From NCBI GenBank assembly GCA_021776175.1, contig JAJFGJ010000013.1, positions 1 to 39,238 of the forward strand: 39,238 bases of DNA, written 5' to 3'. The stretch's first letter is position 1. The number at the start of each line of letters is the position of its first letter. The DNA is from Kiloniellaceae bacterium. GTDB lineage: Bacteria > Pseudomonadota > Alphaproteobacteria > Kiloniellales > J153. Below the pieces are notes generated by a model. It made no database searches, was not told the origin of the DNA, and worked only from the letters and a program-made list of their open reading frames with translations. Below, piece after piece: positions 23,466 to 32,761 of this stretch. A program made the translations under genes and the position numbers.

Positions 23466-25124
23466 TTGAACAGCTTCTTCGATACTCTGCGGAGCCTCGG
23501 CCCGGCACGGCTTGGCCTGATGGCGGCTGTCGCGGCCGGTGTGATCGCATTCATGATCTACACGACGAGCCGCATCGCCACACCCGATCTATCCCTGCTC
23601 TATTCGGACCTTGATCCCCAAGACAGCGCACAGATCGTTACCCGCCTGGAAAAGCTGGAGGTCAAGTACCGCCTGAGCAGCAACGGCGGCCAGATATATG
23701 TGCCCCAGGACAAGGTCGCGCGCCTGCGCCTGACGATGGCCGAGGAAGGCCTTCCGAGCGGCGGCTCTATCGGTTACGAGATATTCGATCGCTCCGAGGG
23801 CCTGGGGACGACCAGTTTCGTTCAGGGCATTAACCATCTCCGGGCCTTGGAAGGCGAGCTGGCGCGAACCATCCGTTCCATTGGGACGGTCAGAAAGGCG
23901 CGCGTGCACCTGGTCCTGCCCAAGCGGGAGCTATTCAGCCGCGACCGGCAAGAGCCGACCGCCTCCATCGTGATCGCCATGCAGGGCAACAAGCGGCTGG
24001 ATGGCCCGCAAGTTCAGGCGATACAGCATCTGGTCGCGGCCGCGGTGCCGGGACTCAAGCCGAACATGATCTCGATCGTGGACAATAAGGGATCCCTGCT
24101 GGCCCGGGGCACCGTCAAGGGTAGCCTTCAACAGACCGCCTCGACCTCAAATAACATGCGTATCGCCTACGAAACCCGTACCGCGCGCATGGTGGAGGAA
24201 TTGCTGGAACGCTCGGTGGGTGTCGGAAACGTCCGCGTTCAAGTCTCCGCGACCATGGATTTCGACCGGGTAACCGAAAACGCGGAAATATTCGATCCGG
24301 ACGGCCAGGTCGCGCGCTCGACGCAGACGGTCGAGGAGGAAAACGGGTCCTCGGACGGCGAAGGCCTGGCGCCGGTCACCGTTGGCGGCAATCTGCCTGA
24401 GGCGGGCCTGCCGTCGGTTGGCGCCAGCGGCACTCAAAGCAGCGCCACACGCACCGAGGAAACCACCAATTTCGAAATTTCGCGCACCGTGAAGACCCAT
24501 GGGCGCGAAAGCGGCACGGTGCGCCGCCTGTCGGTCGCGGTCCTGATAAACGGAACCACCAGTCAGACTAACGAGGGCGAGAACGCTTACAAAGCCCGGC
24601 AACCGGCGGAAATGGACCAGCTTTCAACCCTGGTACGCTCCGCGGTCGGTTTCGACGAGCAGCGCGGCGACACGCTGGAAATCGTGAACATGCCCTTCGT
24701 CGATCCGACCGATGGCTTCGGCGACGAGGCGTCGAGTTCAATGTTCGGTTTGGAACAGGCCGACCTCATGCGCATCGCCGAGGTCTTCGTTCTCGGCGTG
24801 GTCGCGATCCTTGTCTTGCTCCTAGTCGTTCGCCCACTGGTGGGTCGGGTCATCGAAGGGCCGCTTGAAGGAAGTACGGAGGGCCAATTGACCGATCAAC
24901 ATCGCTCAAGGCCGGCCCTGGCCGGCCCAGGCGCGGCCGCCGGCGGCGAGGCCGACGAGGACGATTCGGAAACCGTCGCCGAGGAGATCGACCAAATGAT
25001 CGATCTGAATAAGGTCGAGGGCCGCGTCCGCGCATCCTCGGTGCGTAAAATCGGGGAGATCGTCGACAAACACCCCGATGAGGCGGTCGCGATCATACGC
25101 GGCTGGCTCTATCAGGAAACCTAA
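23466..25124 (+). CDS. fliF: Flagellar MS-ring protein FliF
   Basis: Forms the membrane ring on which the basal body is built. It is 552 aa. The first transmembrane helix is at about residues 17-33 (GLMAAVAAGVIAFMIYT). The YscJ/FliF ring-building motifs follow (DLDPQDSAQIVTRLEKLEVKY, then RALEGELARTIRSI and ARVHLVLPKRELF). The second transmembrane helix is near residue 440-460 (VFVLGVVAILVLLLVV), and the C-terminal tail binds FliG (IDLNKVEGRVRASSVRKIGEIVDKHPDEAVAIIRGWL). Translation starts at TTG, only one codon after an in-frame TAA, with AGGA ten bases upstream. It begins the long fliF-fliK-like cluster. Confidence 0.95.
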   Translation: MNSFFDTLRSLGPARLGLMAAVAAGVIAFMIYTTSRIATPDLSLLYSDLDPQDSAQIVTRLEKLEVKYRLSSNGGQIYVPQDKVARLRLTMAEEGLPSGGSIGYEIFDRSEGLGTTSFVQGINHLRALEGELARTIRSIGTVRKARVHLVLPKRELFSRDRQEPTASIVIAMQGNKRLDGPQVQAIQHLVAAAVPGLKPNMISIVDNKGSLLARGTVKGSLQQTASTSNNMRIAYETRTARMVEELLERSVGVGNVRVQVSATMDFDRVTENAEIFDPDGQVARSTQTVEEENGSSDGEGLAPVTVGGNLPEAGLPSVGASGTQSSATRTEETTNFEISRTVKTHGRESGTVRRLSVAVLINGTTSQTNEGENAYKARQPAEMDQLSTLVRSAVGFDEQRGDTLEIVNMPFVDPTDGFGDEASSSMFGLEQADLMRIAEVFVLGVVAILVLLLVVRPLVGRVIEGPLEGSTEGQLTDQHRSRPALAGPGAAAGGEADEDDSETVAEEIDQMIDLNKVEGRVRASSVRKIGEIVDKHPDEAVAIIRGWLYQET

Positions 25125-25155
25125 CCTGGGTTAGGCAAGCAAGGAATCGTTACGA

Positions 25156-26172
25156 ATGCGCGTGCGCGAAGATTATAGAACCATGTCGGGGCCGGAAAAG
25201 GCCGCGCTGCTGATGATGTCGGTGGGCGAGGATAACGCCACGCGCTTGTTCTCGATCATGGACGACGACGAAATCAAGGAACTTTCGCAGGCCATGGCGA
25301 ATCTTGGGAACGTGAGTTCCCAAATGGTCGAGCGCCTGCTGGTCGAATTCGCGGATCAAATCTCGTCGACCGGATCGTTGGTCGGAAACTTCGACAATAC
25401 GGAACGCCTCTTGGCCAAGGTCCTCGACCAGGATCGTGTCACGGGAATCATGGACGAGATCCGCGGCCCCGCCGGCCGGACCATGTGGGAAAAGCTGACC
25501 AACGTTAACGAAACGGTTCTGGCCAACTACCTCAAGAACGAATACCCGCAGACGGTCGCGGTGGTTCTGTCCAAGATTAAATCCGAACATGCCGCCAAGG
25601 TGCTTGGGCTGCTTCCCGAACCCTTCGCCATGGAAGTCATCATGCGCATGTTGCGCATGGAATCGGTTCAAAAAGAAGTCCTGGACGACGTCGAACGCAC
25701 ACTGCGCAACGAATTCATGTCGAACCTCGCGCGCACCAACAGGCGCGACTCGCATGAACTCATGGCCGATATCTTCAACTTCCTTGAGCGCTCCGTGGAG
25801 TCCCGCTTCCTGACCTCTCTGGAAGAACGCAACAAGGACGCGGCGGAACGGATCAAGGCCCTGATGTTTACTTTCGAGGATCTGGGGAACTTGGACCCGG
25901 GTGGGGTTCAGACGCTGTTGCGCAACGCGGGAAAAGACAAGATTTCCATCGCGCTCAAGGGGTCGTCGGAGGATCTGCGCAATCTCTTCTTCTCGAACAT
26001 GTCCGAACGCGCGGCCAAGATCATGCGCGAGGACATGGGCGCGATGGGCCCGGTTCGCCTGCGCGATGTCGACGAAGCCCAAATGTATATTGTTCAGATC
26101 GCCAAGGATTTGGCCGCAAGCGGCGAAATCATTATCTCCGAGGGCAAGGGCGACGACGAGTTGGTGTATTGA
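25156..26172 (+). CDS. fliG: Flagellar motor switch protein FliG
   Basis: Rotor protein that links FliF to FliM/FliN and contacts the stator. It is 338 aa. The N-terminal domain begins [22 protein letters not shown]. The [13 protein letters not shown] segment of the middle domain is present (about residues 130-142). The C-terminal torque helix has the charged pattern [21 protein letters not shown], typical of FliG. It sits 31 bp after fliF and 3 bp before fliH. Confidence 0.96.
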   Translation: MRVREDYRTMSGPEKAALLMMSVGEDNATRLFSIMDDDEIKELSQAMANLGNVSSQMVERLLVEFADQISSTGSLVGNFDNTERLLAKVLDQDRVTGIMDEIRGPAGRTMWEKLTNVNETVLANYLKNEYPQTVAVVLSKIKSEHAAKVLGLLPEPFAMEVIMRMLRMESVQKEVLDDVERTLRNEFMSNLARTNRRDSHELMADIFNFLERSVESRFLTSLEERNKDAAERIKALMFTFEDLGNLDPGGVQTLLRNAGKDKISIALKGSSEDLRNLFFSNMSERAAKIMREDMGAMGPVRLRDVDEAQMYIVQIAKDLAASGEIIISEGKGDDELVY

Positions 26173-26175
26173 TCC

Positions 26176-26886
26176 ATGGGTATCAATACCCCCAACCCGC
26201 CCAAGAAGTTTCTGTTCGACACCTCGTTCGAACTAGAGCAAGGGTGCCCGCACAAGAAAGCGGCCGAGGCCCCGCCCGAGGCGAAGTACTTCGACCGGGA
26301 TTTGGAGCAAGCCCGCGACGAAGGCATGGCGGCCGGCAAGGAAGCGGGACACCAAGAGGCCCTGGAATCCATGACCAACACCGCGGCCGAAGCGCTGGCG
26401 GCGATCGGACGGCATCTGCCGGCACTGGAAGAAAGCGTGACGGTCATGCAAGAGCAGCAGATCCGCGCCGCCGTGGATGTCTCGTCGGCCATGGTCCGCA
26501 AGTTCCTTCCAAAATTAGCCCAAGGCCGGGGGCTGCAAGAGATAGAAGCGGTCGTCCGCGACGCCATGGCACGGTTACGCGATGAGCCCAGAATCGTCAT
26601 CCGCGTTTGCGACGCCCTGTTGGACACGGTCAAGGATCGTGTCGCCACCCTGGCCAAGGACACCGGGTTCGAGGGCAAGATCGTATTTCTCGCCGAGGAT
26701 GGCATGGCCCCCAGCGATGTGCGCATCGAATGGGCGGACGGCGGCGCCGAGCGCGATACCGGACGCATTTGGCAGGATATCGATGAGGCAATTCGCCTCA
26801 TGACTGGCGCGCCGCCGGGCACGAGAGAACCCCCACCACCCGCGCCCGCGCCCGCGCCAGACGAGAATAGAACCGCGAACGCCTAG
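26176..26886 (+). CDS. fliH: Flagellar assembly protein FliH
   Basis: Cytoplasmic regulator of the FliI ATPase and adaptor to the C-ring, 236 aa. The sequence is a weakly conserved alphaproteobacterial FliH: N-terminal FLFDTSFE, a Gly-spaced helix (ARDEGMAAGKEAGHQEALES, about residues 47-66), and a C-terminal domain with DPF-like IVFLAEDGMAPSDVRIEWADGGAERD. The last segment (DCRIEW.DGG) is the family signature. It follows fliG by 3 bp and precedes fliN by 27 bp. Confidence 0.88.
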   Translation: MGINTPNPPKKFLFDTSFELEQGCPHKKAAEAPPEAKYFDRDLEQARDEGMAAGKEAGHQEALESMTNTAAEALAAIGRHLPALEESVTVMQEQQIRAAVDVSSAMVRKFLPKLAQGRGLQEIEAVVRDAMARLRDEPRIVIRVCDALLDTVKDRVATLAKDTGFEGKIVFLAEDGMAPSDVRIEWADGGAERDTGRIWQDIDEAIRLMTGAPPGTREPPPPAPAPAPDENRTANA

Positions 26887-26913
26887 GAACGCATTACGCC
26901 ACAGGAGATCGAC

Positions 26914-27279
26914 ATGGCAGAAGATAGTGACTTGGAACTTGAAGACCTCGAACCGGATGGCCAAGACGCCGCCCCGGACGGCGATTCGCCCGACGCCGGG
27001 GATATCGCCGCCGATGCCGCGGGCCCCGTGGACACCAAGGAACTGGAGGCGGTTTACGACATTCCGGTTCAGGTCTCCGCGGTCCTGGGCAAGGCCAGCA
27101 TGCAGGTCAGTCAACTTCTCAAGCTTGGCCGCGGCGCGGTCGTCGAGTTGGACCGCAAGGTCGGCGAGGCCATAGATATCTACGTGAACAACCGCCTCGT
27201 CGCGCGAGGAGAGGTCGTTGTCGTCGAAGACCGCCTTGGCGTCACCATGACCGAAATCATCAAGATGGACCGGTCCTAG
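26914..27279 (+). CDS. fliN: Flagellar motor switch protein FliN
   Basis: C-ring component, 121 aa. An acidic N-terminus (about 45 residues) precedes the SpoA domain: YDIPVQVSAVLGKASMQVSQLLKLGRGAVVELDRKVGEAIDIYVNNRLVARGEVVVVEDRLGVTMTEI is the canonical FliN surface (about residues 49-116). GGAG lies upstream of the ATG. FliM is not encoded in this window. Confidence 0.96.
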   Translation: MAEDSDLELEDLEPDGQDAAPDGDSPDAGDIAADAAGPVDTKELEAVYDIPVQVSAVLGKASMQVSQLLKLGRGAVVELDRKVGEAIDIYVNNRLVARGEVVVVEDRLGVTMTEIIKMDRS

Positions 27280-27301
27280 GGCCTAAGAAAGGATCCCGTC
27301 C

Positions 27302-28141
27302 ATGGCCAATATCGGCGCCACGGAAAAAACCAGGATTCGCCGGGGCGGCGGACCCGGTGTTTCGTCGTCCAGCATAGATACGGCGACTCTCACCGGGGTG
27401 ATTGGCTCCTTCGCCGTGATCGCGGCCGCGATGGTGCTGGGCGGCTCGCCCGAATCCTTCGTCGATGCGCCTGCCCTGCTGATCGTATTCGGCGGGACTC
27501 TCCTAGTGACCATCGCGTCGTTTTCCTTGGAAGAGATACTGGACTCCCGATCGATTGCCTTGCGTGCGGTAATATACAATTCCGGAAATCCCAGCGCCGC
27601 CGCCGATCGAATTCTCAGTCTGGCCGAAAGGGCCCGCCGCACCGGCACGCTGTCCTTGGTTGAGTTCAGCAGAAACATGGGCCAAAGCCACTTCCTCGGC
27701 CAAGCCATACAGCTGGTCGCCGACGGCCTGCCCGCGCAAGAAATCGAGCAAATCCTGATGCAGGAGAGCGACGCGACACATCAGCGCCACATTCGTTCAG
27801 CCAGCGTCTTGCGCCGCGCCGGGGAAGTCTCCCCGGCTATGGGCCTGATCGGCACCTTGGTCGGCCTGGTGCAAATGCTGGGCAACCTGGACGACCCCTC
27901 GACCATCGGGCCGAGCATGGCGGTCGCGCTCTTGACCACCTTTTACGGCGCCGTCCTGGCAAACATGCTGTTTCATCCCCTGGCCAGCAAGCTGGAGCGC
28001 AATTCCGAGATCGAGGCCACGATCCAGCGCATCTACACCATGGGCGCGGTGTCGATCAACCGACAGGAAAACCCGCGCCGGCTAGAATTATCGATCAACT
28101 CCATCCTCTCGCCCGCGCAGCGGGTGAATCACTTCGATTGA
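27302..28141 (+). CDS. motA: Flagellar stator protein MotA/PomA family
   Basis: Proton- or sodium-conducting stator subunit, 279 aa. Four transmembrane segments are visible: about 30-46 (GVIGSFAVIAAAMVLGG), 54-73, 178-197 (GEVSPAMGLIGTLVGLVQML) and 204-225. Between TM2 and TM3 lies the cytoplasmic torque loop. The SPAMGLIGTLVGLV and VALLTTFYGAVLAN segments are typical of the PomA/MotA group. No motB/pomB is adjacent, so the partner must be encoded elsewhere. It is 22 bp after fliN and 22 bp before flbD. Confidence 0.9.
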   Translation: MANIGATEKTRIRRGGGPGVSSSSIDTATLTGVIGSFAVIAAAMVLGGSPESFVDAPALLIVFGGTLLVTIASFSLEEILDSRSIALRAVIYNSGNPSAAADRILSLAERARRTGTLSLVEFSRNMGQSHFLGQAIQLVADGLPAQEIEQILMQESDATHQRHIRSASVLRRAGEVSPAMGLIGTLVGLVQMLGNLDDPSTIGPSMAVALLTTFYGAVLANMLFHPLASKLERNSEIEATIQRIYTMGAVSINRQENPRRLELSINSILSPAQRVNHFD

Positions 28142-28163
28142 TTGCGAAAACCGGAGAAAAGGC

Positions 28164-29564
28164 ATGCGTCTCCTCATCATTGGTAGCTTCGACGGGCACA
28201 TCGCGACGGCCGGCAAGATAGCGCTGGAAAAAGGCGCGAAAGTGGCTCACGAAGAATCGGTCGAGCAGGCCATGGCCGCGTTGCGATCGGGACAAGGCGC
28301 GGATCTTGTCATGATCGACGTTCGCCTGGACATCCGGCAACTGTGCGTGAGCCTCAAATCCGAACGTATTTCCGTGCCGGTTGTCGCCTTTGGAATCGGT
28401 GCCGAAACTCAACTCGCGGTCGCCGCCATCAAGGCTGGCGCCAAGGAATATATCCCACTGCCGCCCGACGCCGAACTGATCGCCGCGGTCCTGAGCGCGG
28501 TGACGGAGGAAACGAGCTCGGTCATTCATCGCGACCCGGCGATGAAAAAGGTGCTGGGCCTGGCGGCTCAAATCGCCCCCTCCGACGCGACCGTTCTGAT
28601 TACCGGCGAATCGGGCACGGGCAAGGAAGTTCTGGCCCGCTACCTGCACTCCAAATCCAAGCGCGCGCACAAAGCCTTCATCTCGCTGAATTGCGCGGCG
28701 ATCCCCGACAACCTTCTGGAATCGGAACTCTTCGGTCACGAAAAGGGGGCGTTTACCGGGGCGATCGGGCGCCGGGTCGGCAAATTCGAGGAAGCCAACG
28801 GCGGCACCTTGCTGCTGGACGAGATCTCGGAAATGCATCCACGCCTGCAAGCCAAGCTGCTGCGCGCCATACAGGAACGTGAAGTCGACCGGGTCGGCGG
28901 CACCCAGACGATCAAGGTCGACATCCGCCTGCTCGCGACCTCCAACCGCGATATCGAAGAAGAGGTCCGCAAAGGAAATTTCCGCGAAGATCTCTACTTC
29001 AGGCTCAATGTCGTGTGCCTGGAGTTACCGCCCCTGCGCGAGCGGCAACAAGACATCGAGGCCCTGGCCGATCACTTTATCTCCAAATACGCCAAGGCCA
29101 ACTCAGTGCCGGCGCCAATCCCAAGCGAGGAAGTCCGCCGCATGATGCTGGCGCATCCTTGGCGCGGCAATGTGCGGGAGTTGGAAAATTCCATGCACCG
29201 CGCGGTGCTGCTCTCGCACGACGGGATCATCACCCGGGAATCGATTCAATTACGCGGCTCGGCGGCCGCGGCGGCCGAAGGCGACACCGATCTGGAAGGC
29301 GTTGCCGGCGGCGAGGACGCGAAGGCCGCCGTGCAAGATCCGGCCTCGCCGAAGGACACCGAAGCGCCCCTCGTCGGCCGCACGGTCGCGGCGGTCGAGC
29401 GCGATCTGATTATCGGCACCCTGAACCACACCCTGGGCAACCGCACCCACGCGGCGACCATCCTGGGCATATCGATCCGTACTTTACGCAACAAGCTGAA
29501 GCTCTATAGCCAGGAAGGCACCCCCGTACCCATGCCAGGCACGGCCGAGAGATCTCCGGCTTAA
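28164..29564 (+). CDS. flbD: Sigma-54-dependent flagellar regulator FlbD
   Basis: NtrC-family activator of late flagellar genes, 466 aa. The N-terminal receiver-like domain (about residues 1-115) keeps an Asp at the phosphorylation position (Asp52 in MIDVRLD), but the acidic pair and the conserved Lys are missing, as expected for FlbD. The AAA+ domain has Walker A GESGTGKE (148-155), the sigma-54 contact loop GAFTGA (195-200) and Walker B GGTLLLDE (213-220). The C-terminus is a Fis-type HTH (NRTHAATILGISIRTLRNKLK). It lies in the fliF cluster, so it is made early and can act on the two sigma-54 promoters in this window. Confidence 0.95.
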   Translation: MRLLIIGSFDGHIATAGKIALEKGAKVAHEESVEQAMAALRSGQGADLVMIDVRLDIRQLCVSLKSERISVPVVAFGIGAETQLAVAAIKAGAKEYIPLPPDAELIAAVLSAVTEETSSVIHRDPAMKKVLGLAAQIAPSDATVLITGESGTGKEVLARYLHSKSKRAHKAFISLNCAAIPDNLLESELFGHEKGAFTGAIGRRVGKFEEANGGTLLLDEISEMHPRLQAKLLRAIQEREVDRVGGTQTIKVDIRLLATSNRDIEEEVRKGNFREDLYFRLNVVCLELPPLRERQQDIEALADHFISKYAKANSVPAPIPSEEVRRMMLAHPWRGNVRELENSMHRAVLLSHDGIITRESIQLRGSAAAAAEGDTDLEGVAGGEDAKAAVQDPASPKDTEAPLVGRTVAAVERDLIIGTLNHTLGNRTHAATILGISIRTLRNKLKLYSQEGTPVPMPGTAERSPA

Positions 29565-29585
29565 TACCAAGGACATAACCGGCCC

Positions 29586-31730
29586 ATGGCTGGACAGGCA
29601 GTAGCGAAAACCCCGGCACCGGACGGTGCCGGCGGGGGCGAGGCGGGTTCCGCCCCGGGCCCCGACTATCTAGGCCAGGCTATCACCGCGCTCAAGCGCG
29701 GCGATATCGCGCTTGCCCTGGGCGTGTCCTGTATTCTCGTGGTTCTGATCCTGCCGATGCCAAGCTGGTTGCTTGACGTCTTTCTGGCAATATCGATCAC
29801 GCTTTCAGTACTTGTCTTGATGACCGTCCTGTTTATCGCCAAGCCCCTGGACTTCAGTTCCTTTCCCACGGTCCTGCTGATCGCGACCATGTTACGGCTA
29901 TCGCTCAATCTCGCCTCGACGCGCTTGATCCTGGCCGACGGTCACGAAGGCACCGACGCCGCCGGCGATGTTATCCAGGCCTTCGGCGGCTTTGTCATGA
30001 GCGGCAACTTCGTAATCGGAATCATCGTCTTCACCATCCTGGTGATCGTGAATTTCGTGGTCATCACCAAGGGGTCGGGGCGCATCGCCGAGGTCTCCGC
30101 CCGCTTCAGCCTAGATGCCATGCCGGGCAAGCAAATGGCGATCGATGCCGACCTTTCCGCCGGCCTGATCGACGAGGCGGATGCGCGAACCCGCCGTAAG
30201 TCGCTGGAAGACGAAAGCAACTTCTTCGGATCCATGGATGGCGCGGCGAAGTTCGTCCGCGGCGACGCGATCGCCGGATTGCTCATCACCTTCATCAACG
30301 TGATCGGCGGCATGGTCATCGGCGTCGCGCAAAAGGACTTGAGCTTCACCGAGGCCGCTCAGGTCTACACGCTCCTGACCGTGGGCGACGGCTTGGTCAC
30401 GCAAATTCCAGCGATCATCGTGTCGACCGCCGCCGGCCTTCTGGTCTCCAAGTCGAACACCGTTGGCTCCGCCGACAAGGCCATATTCGGACAGCTGGGC
30501 GGCTATCCCCGCGCCCTGGGGCTGTCGTCGTTCATCATGTTCTCGCTCGCCATGCTGCCCGGCATACCGTCCCTGCCGTTCCTGTTGCTGGCGGGCGTCG
30601 CCGGCGGGTTGTCGTGGACCAGCACCAAGGCGCTTGCCGCCGCCGAGGCCGCGGAGGCGGCGAAAAGCGAGGCCCTGGCCGCGCCGGCGGTCACCGAGAC
30701 CCCCATCGCCAATGCCTTGCAGATCGACCATCTGCGGCTCGAACTCGGATATGGCCTGCTGCCCATGATCAACGGCGAGGGCGGGCAACGCCTGACCGAT
30801 CAAATCAAGTCTCTACGCCGGCAACTGGCGCAGGAGGCCGGGTTCGTGCTGCCCTCGGTCCGCATTCAGGACAACCTGCAACTGCCGGCCAATACCTATG
30901 TTATCCGGGTTAAGGAAATCGAGGCCGGGCGCGACGAACTGCGGCCCAACATGCTGCTGGTCATGGACCCTAAGGGCGAAACCATCAGCCTAAGCGGCGA
31001 GGAAACCACCGAACCGACGTTCGGCCTGCCCGCCGTGTGGATCGATTCCGGCAACCGCGAGGAAGCCTTGTTCCGCGGTTACACGGTGGTCGACCCGCCA
31101 ACGGTCATCACCACGCACCTGACCGAGCTGGTGAAAGACAACATGTCGGAGCTGCTGTCCTATGCCGAGACGCAAAAACTGCTAGACGAGCTCGAAAAGG
31201 ATCAACAGAAGCTGATCGCGGACCTGATTCCGAACCTGATTTCGGTCGGCGGCTTGCAGCGGGTTTTGCAAAACCTGCTGAGCGAGCGGATTTCGATTCG
31301 CGACCTGCCATCGATCCTGGAAGGGGTCGCCGAAGCCTGCGGCCATTCGCGCAACGTGACCGCCATCACCGAACATGTGCGCGCCCGCTTATCGCGCCAG
31401 ATCTCGACCTCGCAGATCAACGAGCTGGGTATTTTGCCGATGATCACCATGTCGGCGGAATGGGAGCAGGCCTTTAACGAGGCTATCGTGGGCGACGGCG
31501 AGGAGCGCCATCTGTCCATGGCGCCGACCAAATTGCAGGAATTCATTCGCCTCGTGCGAACCACTTTCGAGCGCCATGCGATGTCGGGCGAAGTTCCGGT
31601 TCTATTGACCAGCCCCGCCATCCGCCCCTTCGTCCGCTCGATCGTTGAGCGGTTCCGTCCCTCGACCGTCGTGATGTCTCAAAACGAAGTCTGGGCCAAG
31701 GCCCAGATCAAGACCCTGGGCCAGATTTGA
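29586..31730 (+). CDS. flhA: Flagellar export gate protein FlhA
   Basis: Core membrane component of the flagellar type III export apparatus, 714 aa. The N-terminal half has the multiple transmembrane helices (beginning VSCILVVLILPMPSWLLDVFLAI). The FHIPEP signature is present as FSSFPTVLLIATMLRLSLNLASTRLIL (about residues 96-122). The cytoplasmic linker with MPGKQMAIDADLSAGLI follows, then a large C-terminal domain with DPPTVITTHLTELVKDN. It follows flbD by 21 bp. A GCCGGC-6-GCCGGC inverted repeat (31735-31752) lies in the 41-bp gap to flhF. Confidence 0.96.
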   Translation: MAGQAVAKTPAPDGAGGGEAGSAPGPDYLGQAITALKRGDIALALGVSCILVVLILPMPSWLLDVFLAISITLSVLVLMTVLFIAKPLDFSSFPTVLLIATMLRLSLNLASTRLILADGHEGTDAAGDVIQAFGGFVMSGNFVIGIIVFTILVIVNFVVITKGSGRIAEVSARFSLDAMPGKQMAIDADLSAGLIDEADARTRRKSLEDESNFFGSMDGAAKFVRGDAIAGLLITFINVIGGMVIGVAQKDLSFTEAAQVYTLLTVGDGLVTQIPAIIVSTAAGLLVSKSNTVGSADKAIFGQLGGYPRALGLSSFIMFSLAMLPGIPSLPFLLLAGVAGGLSWTSTKALAAAEAAEAAKSEALAAPAVTETPIANALQIDHLRLELGYGLLPMINGEGGQRLTDQIKSLRRQLAQEAGFVLPSVRIQDNLQLPANTYVIRVKEIEAGRDELRPNMLLVMDPKGETISLSGEETTEPTFGLPAVWIDSGNREEALFRGYTVVDPPTVITTHLTELVKDNMSELLSYAETQKLLDELEKDQQKLIADLIPNLISVGGLQRVLQNLLSERISIRDLPSILEGVAEACGHSRNVTAITEHVRARLSRQISTSQINELGILPMITMSAEWEQAFNEAIVGDGEERHLSMAPTKLQEFIRLVRTTFERHAMSGEVPVLLTSPAIRPFVRSIVERFRPSTVVMSQNEVWAKAQIKTLGQI

Positions 31731-31771
31731 TCCCGCCGGCGGCAAAGCCGGCATAAGGAGACCCGCCGTCC

Positions 31772-32761
31772 ATGCGGCTGAAAAGTTACACCGCCAAGAC
31801 CTTGCCGGAAGCCATGCGGCTGGTCCGCGATTCCCTGGGCGCGGACGCCATTATCCTTTCGACCCAGCCCGCCGAAGATGGGGCGGGAGTACGGGTAACC
31901 GCGGCGCTTGAGGATTCTCCGCTCGACGATCTGTATCTCGGGTCCGAGCCGGCGAGCTATTTCGATCTCGATACCATCGCCGAGGCCCTCTCGTTTCACC
32001 GGGTTCCGGCCGGCCTGTTCGACCGCCTGATAGGCAGCGCGGCGTCGCTGAGCAACGAAGACAGCGTTATGGCCTTGGCCGGCGCGATGGATTCCGAATT
32101 CACTTTCGCCACCCTTCCGGCACCGCTTAGCCCGCGCCCCATCATGCTGACCGGGCCGCCGGGCGCCGGCAAGACCGCGACCACGGCGAAGTTGTGCGCA
32201 CGGGCGCGCCTGGCCGGGCGCGGGTGCGCGATTATCACCATGGATACGGCCAAATCCGGCGGCTTGGCCCAAGTCGAAACCTTCGCCAAGGCGCTTGACG
32301 CGACACTGCTGCGGGCGGACCGGCCCGAGGCCCTGCCCGACGCGGTGCTGGCCTGCGGTAACGACCGTTTCATCGTCATCGATACAGCGGGTGCGAATCC
32401 TTTCCTCGACGACGACATGGAACGCTTGAAGGAAGCGGTGTCGGCCTCGGGCGCGCAACCCGTGCTTGTGCTTCCCGCCGGCGGCGACGCCGCGGAATCG
32501 GCTGAAACCGCGGCGGCATTCAAAGCCATCGGCACCACAGCCATGATCGCGACCCGCCTCGATACCGCCCGGCGCTTCGGGGGCCTGCTGAGCGCCGCCG
32601 TCGCCGGGAGATTGGACCTGCTCGCGGTGAGCGGGTCACCCCACATCGGCGACCCGCTGCACCCCGTGAACCCGGTGGCGCTCGCCCGCATGTTTTTACC
32701 CGGCGAGACGGCGGGCGCTCTCAACAGCCAAACACAGGACCTGAAACTATGGTCGAAGTAG
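31772..32761 (+). CDS. flhF: Polar flagellum placement GTPase FlhF
   Basis: SRP-type GTPase that sites the flagellum at the pole, 329 aa. It begins MRLKSYTAKTLPEAMRLVRDSLGADAIILST, the FlhF N-terminal signature. The P-loop is GPPGAGKT (128-135); MDTAKSGGLAQVETFA corresponds to the family's DTYR.GA..QL segment, and IDTAGAN to the DTAG motif. At 329 aa it is shorter than many gammaproteobacterial FlhF proteins, mainly in the B region. It overlaps flhG by 13 bp. Confidence 0.92.
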   Translation: MRLKSYTAKTLPEAMRLVRDSLGADAIILSTQPAEDGAGVRVTAALEDSPLDDLYLGSEPASYFDLDTIAEALSFHRVPAGLFDRLIGSAASLSNEDSVMALAGAMDSEFTFATLPAPLSPRPIMLTGPPGAGKTATTAKLCARARLAGRGCAIITMDTAKSGGLAQVETFAKALDATLLRADRPEALPDAVLACGNDRFIVIDTAGANPFLDDDMERLKEAVSASGAQPVLVLPAGGDAAESAETAAAFKAIGTTAMIATRLDTARRFGGLLSAAVAGRLDLLAVSGSPHIGDPLHPVNPVALARMFLPGETAGALNSQTQDLKLWSK

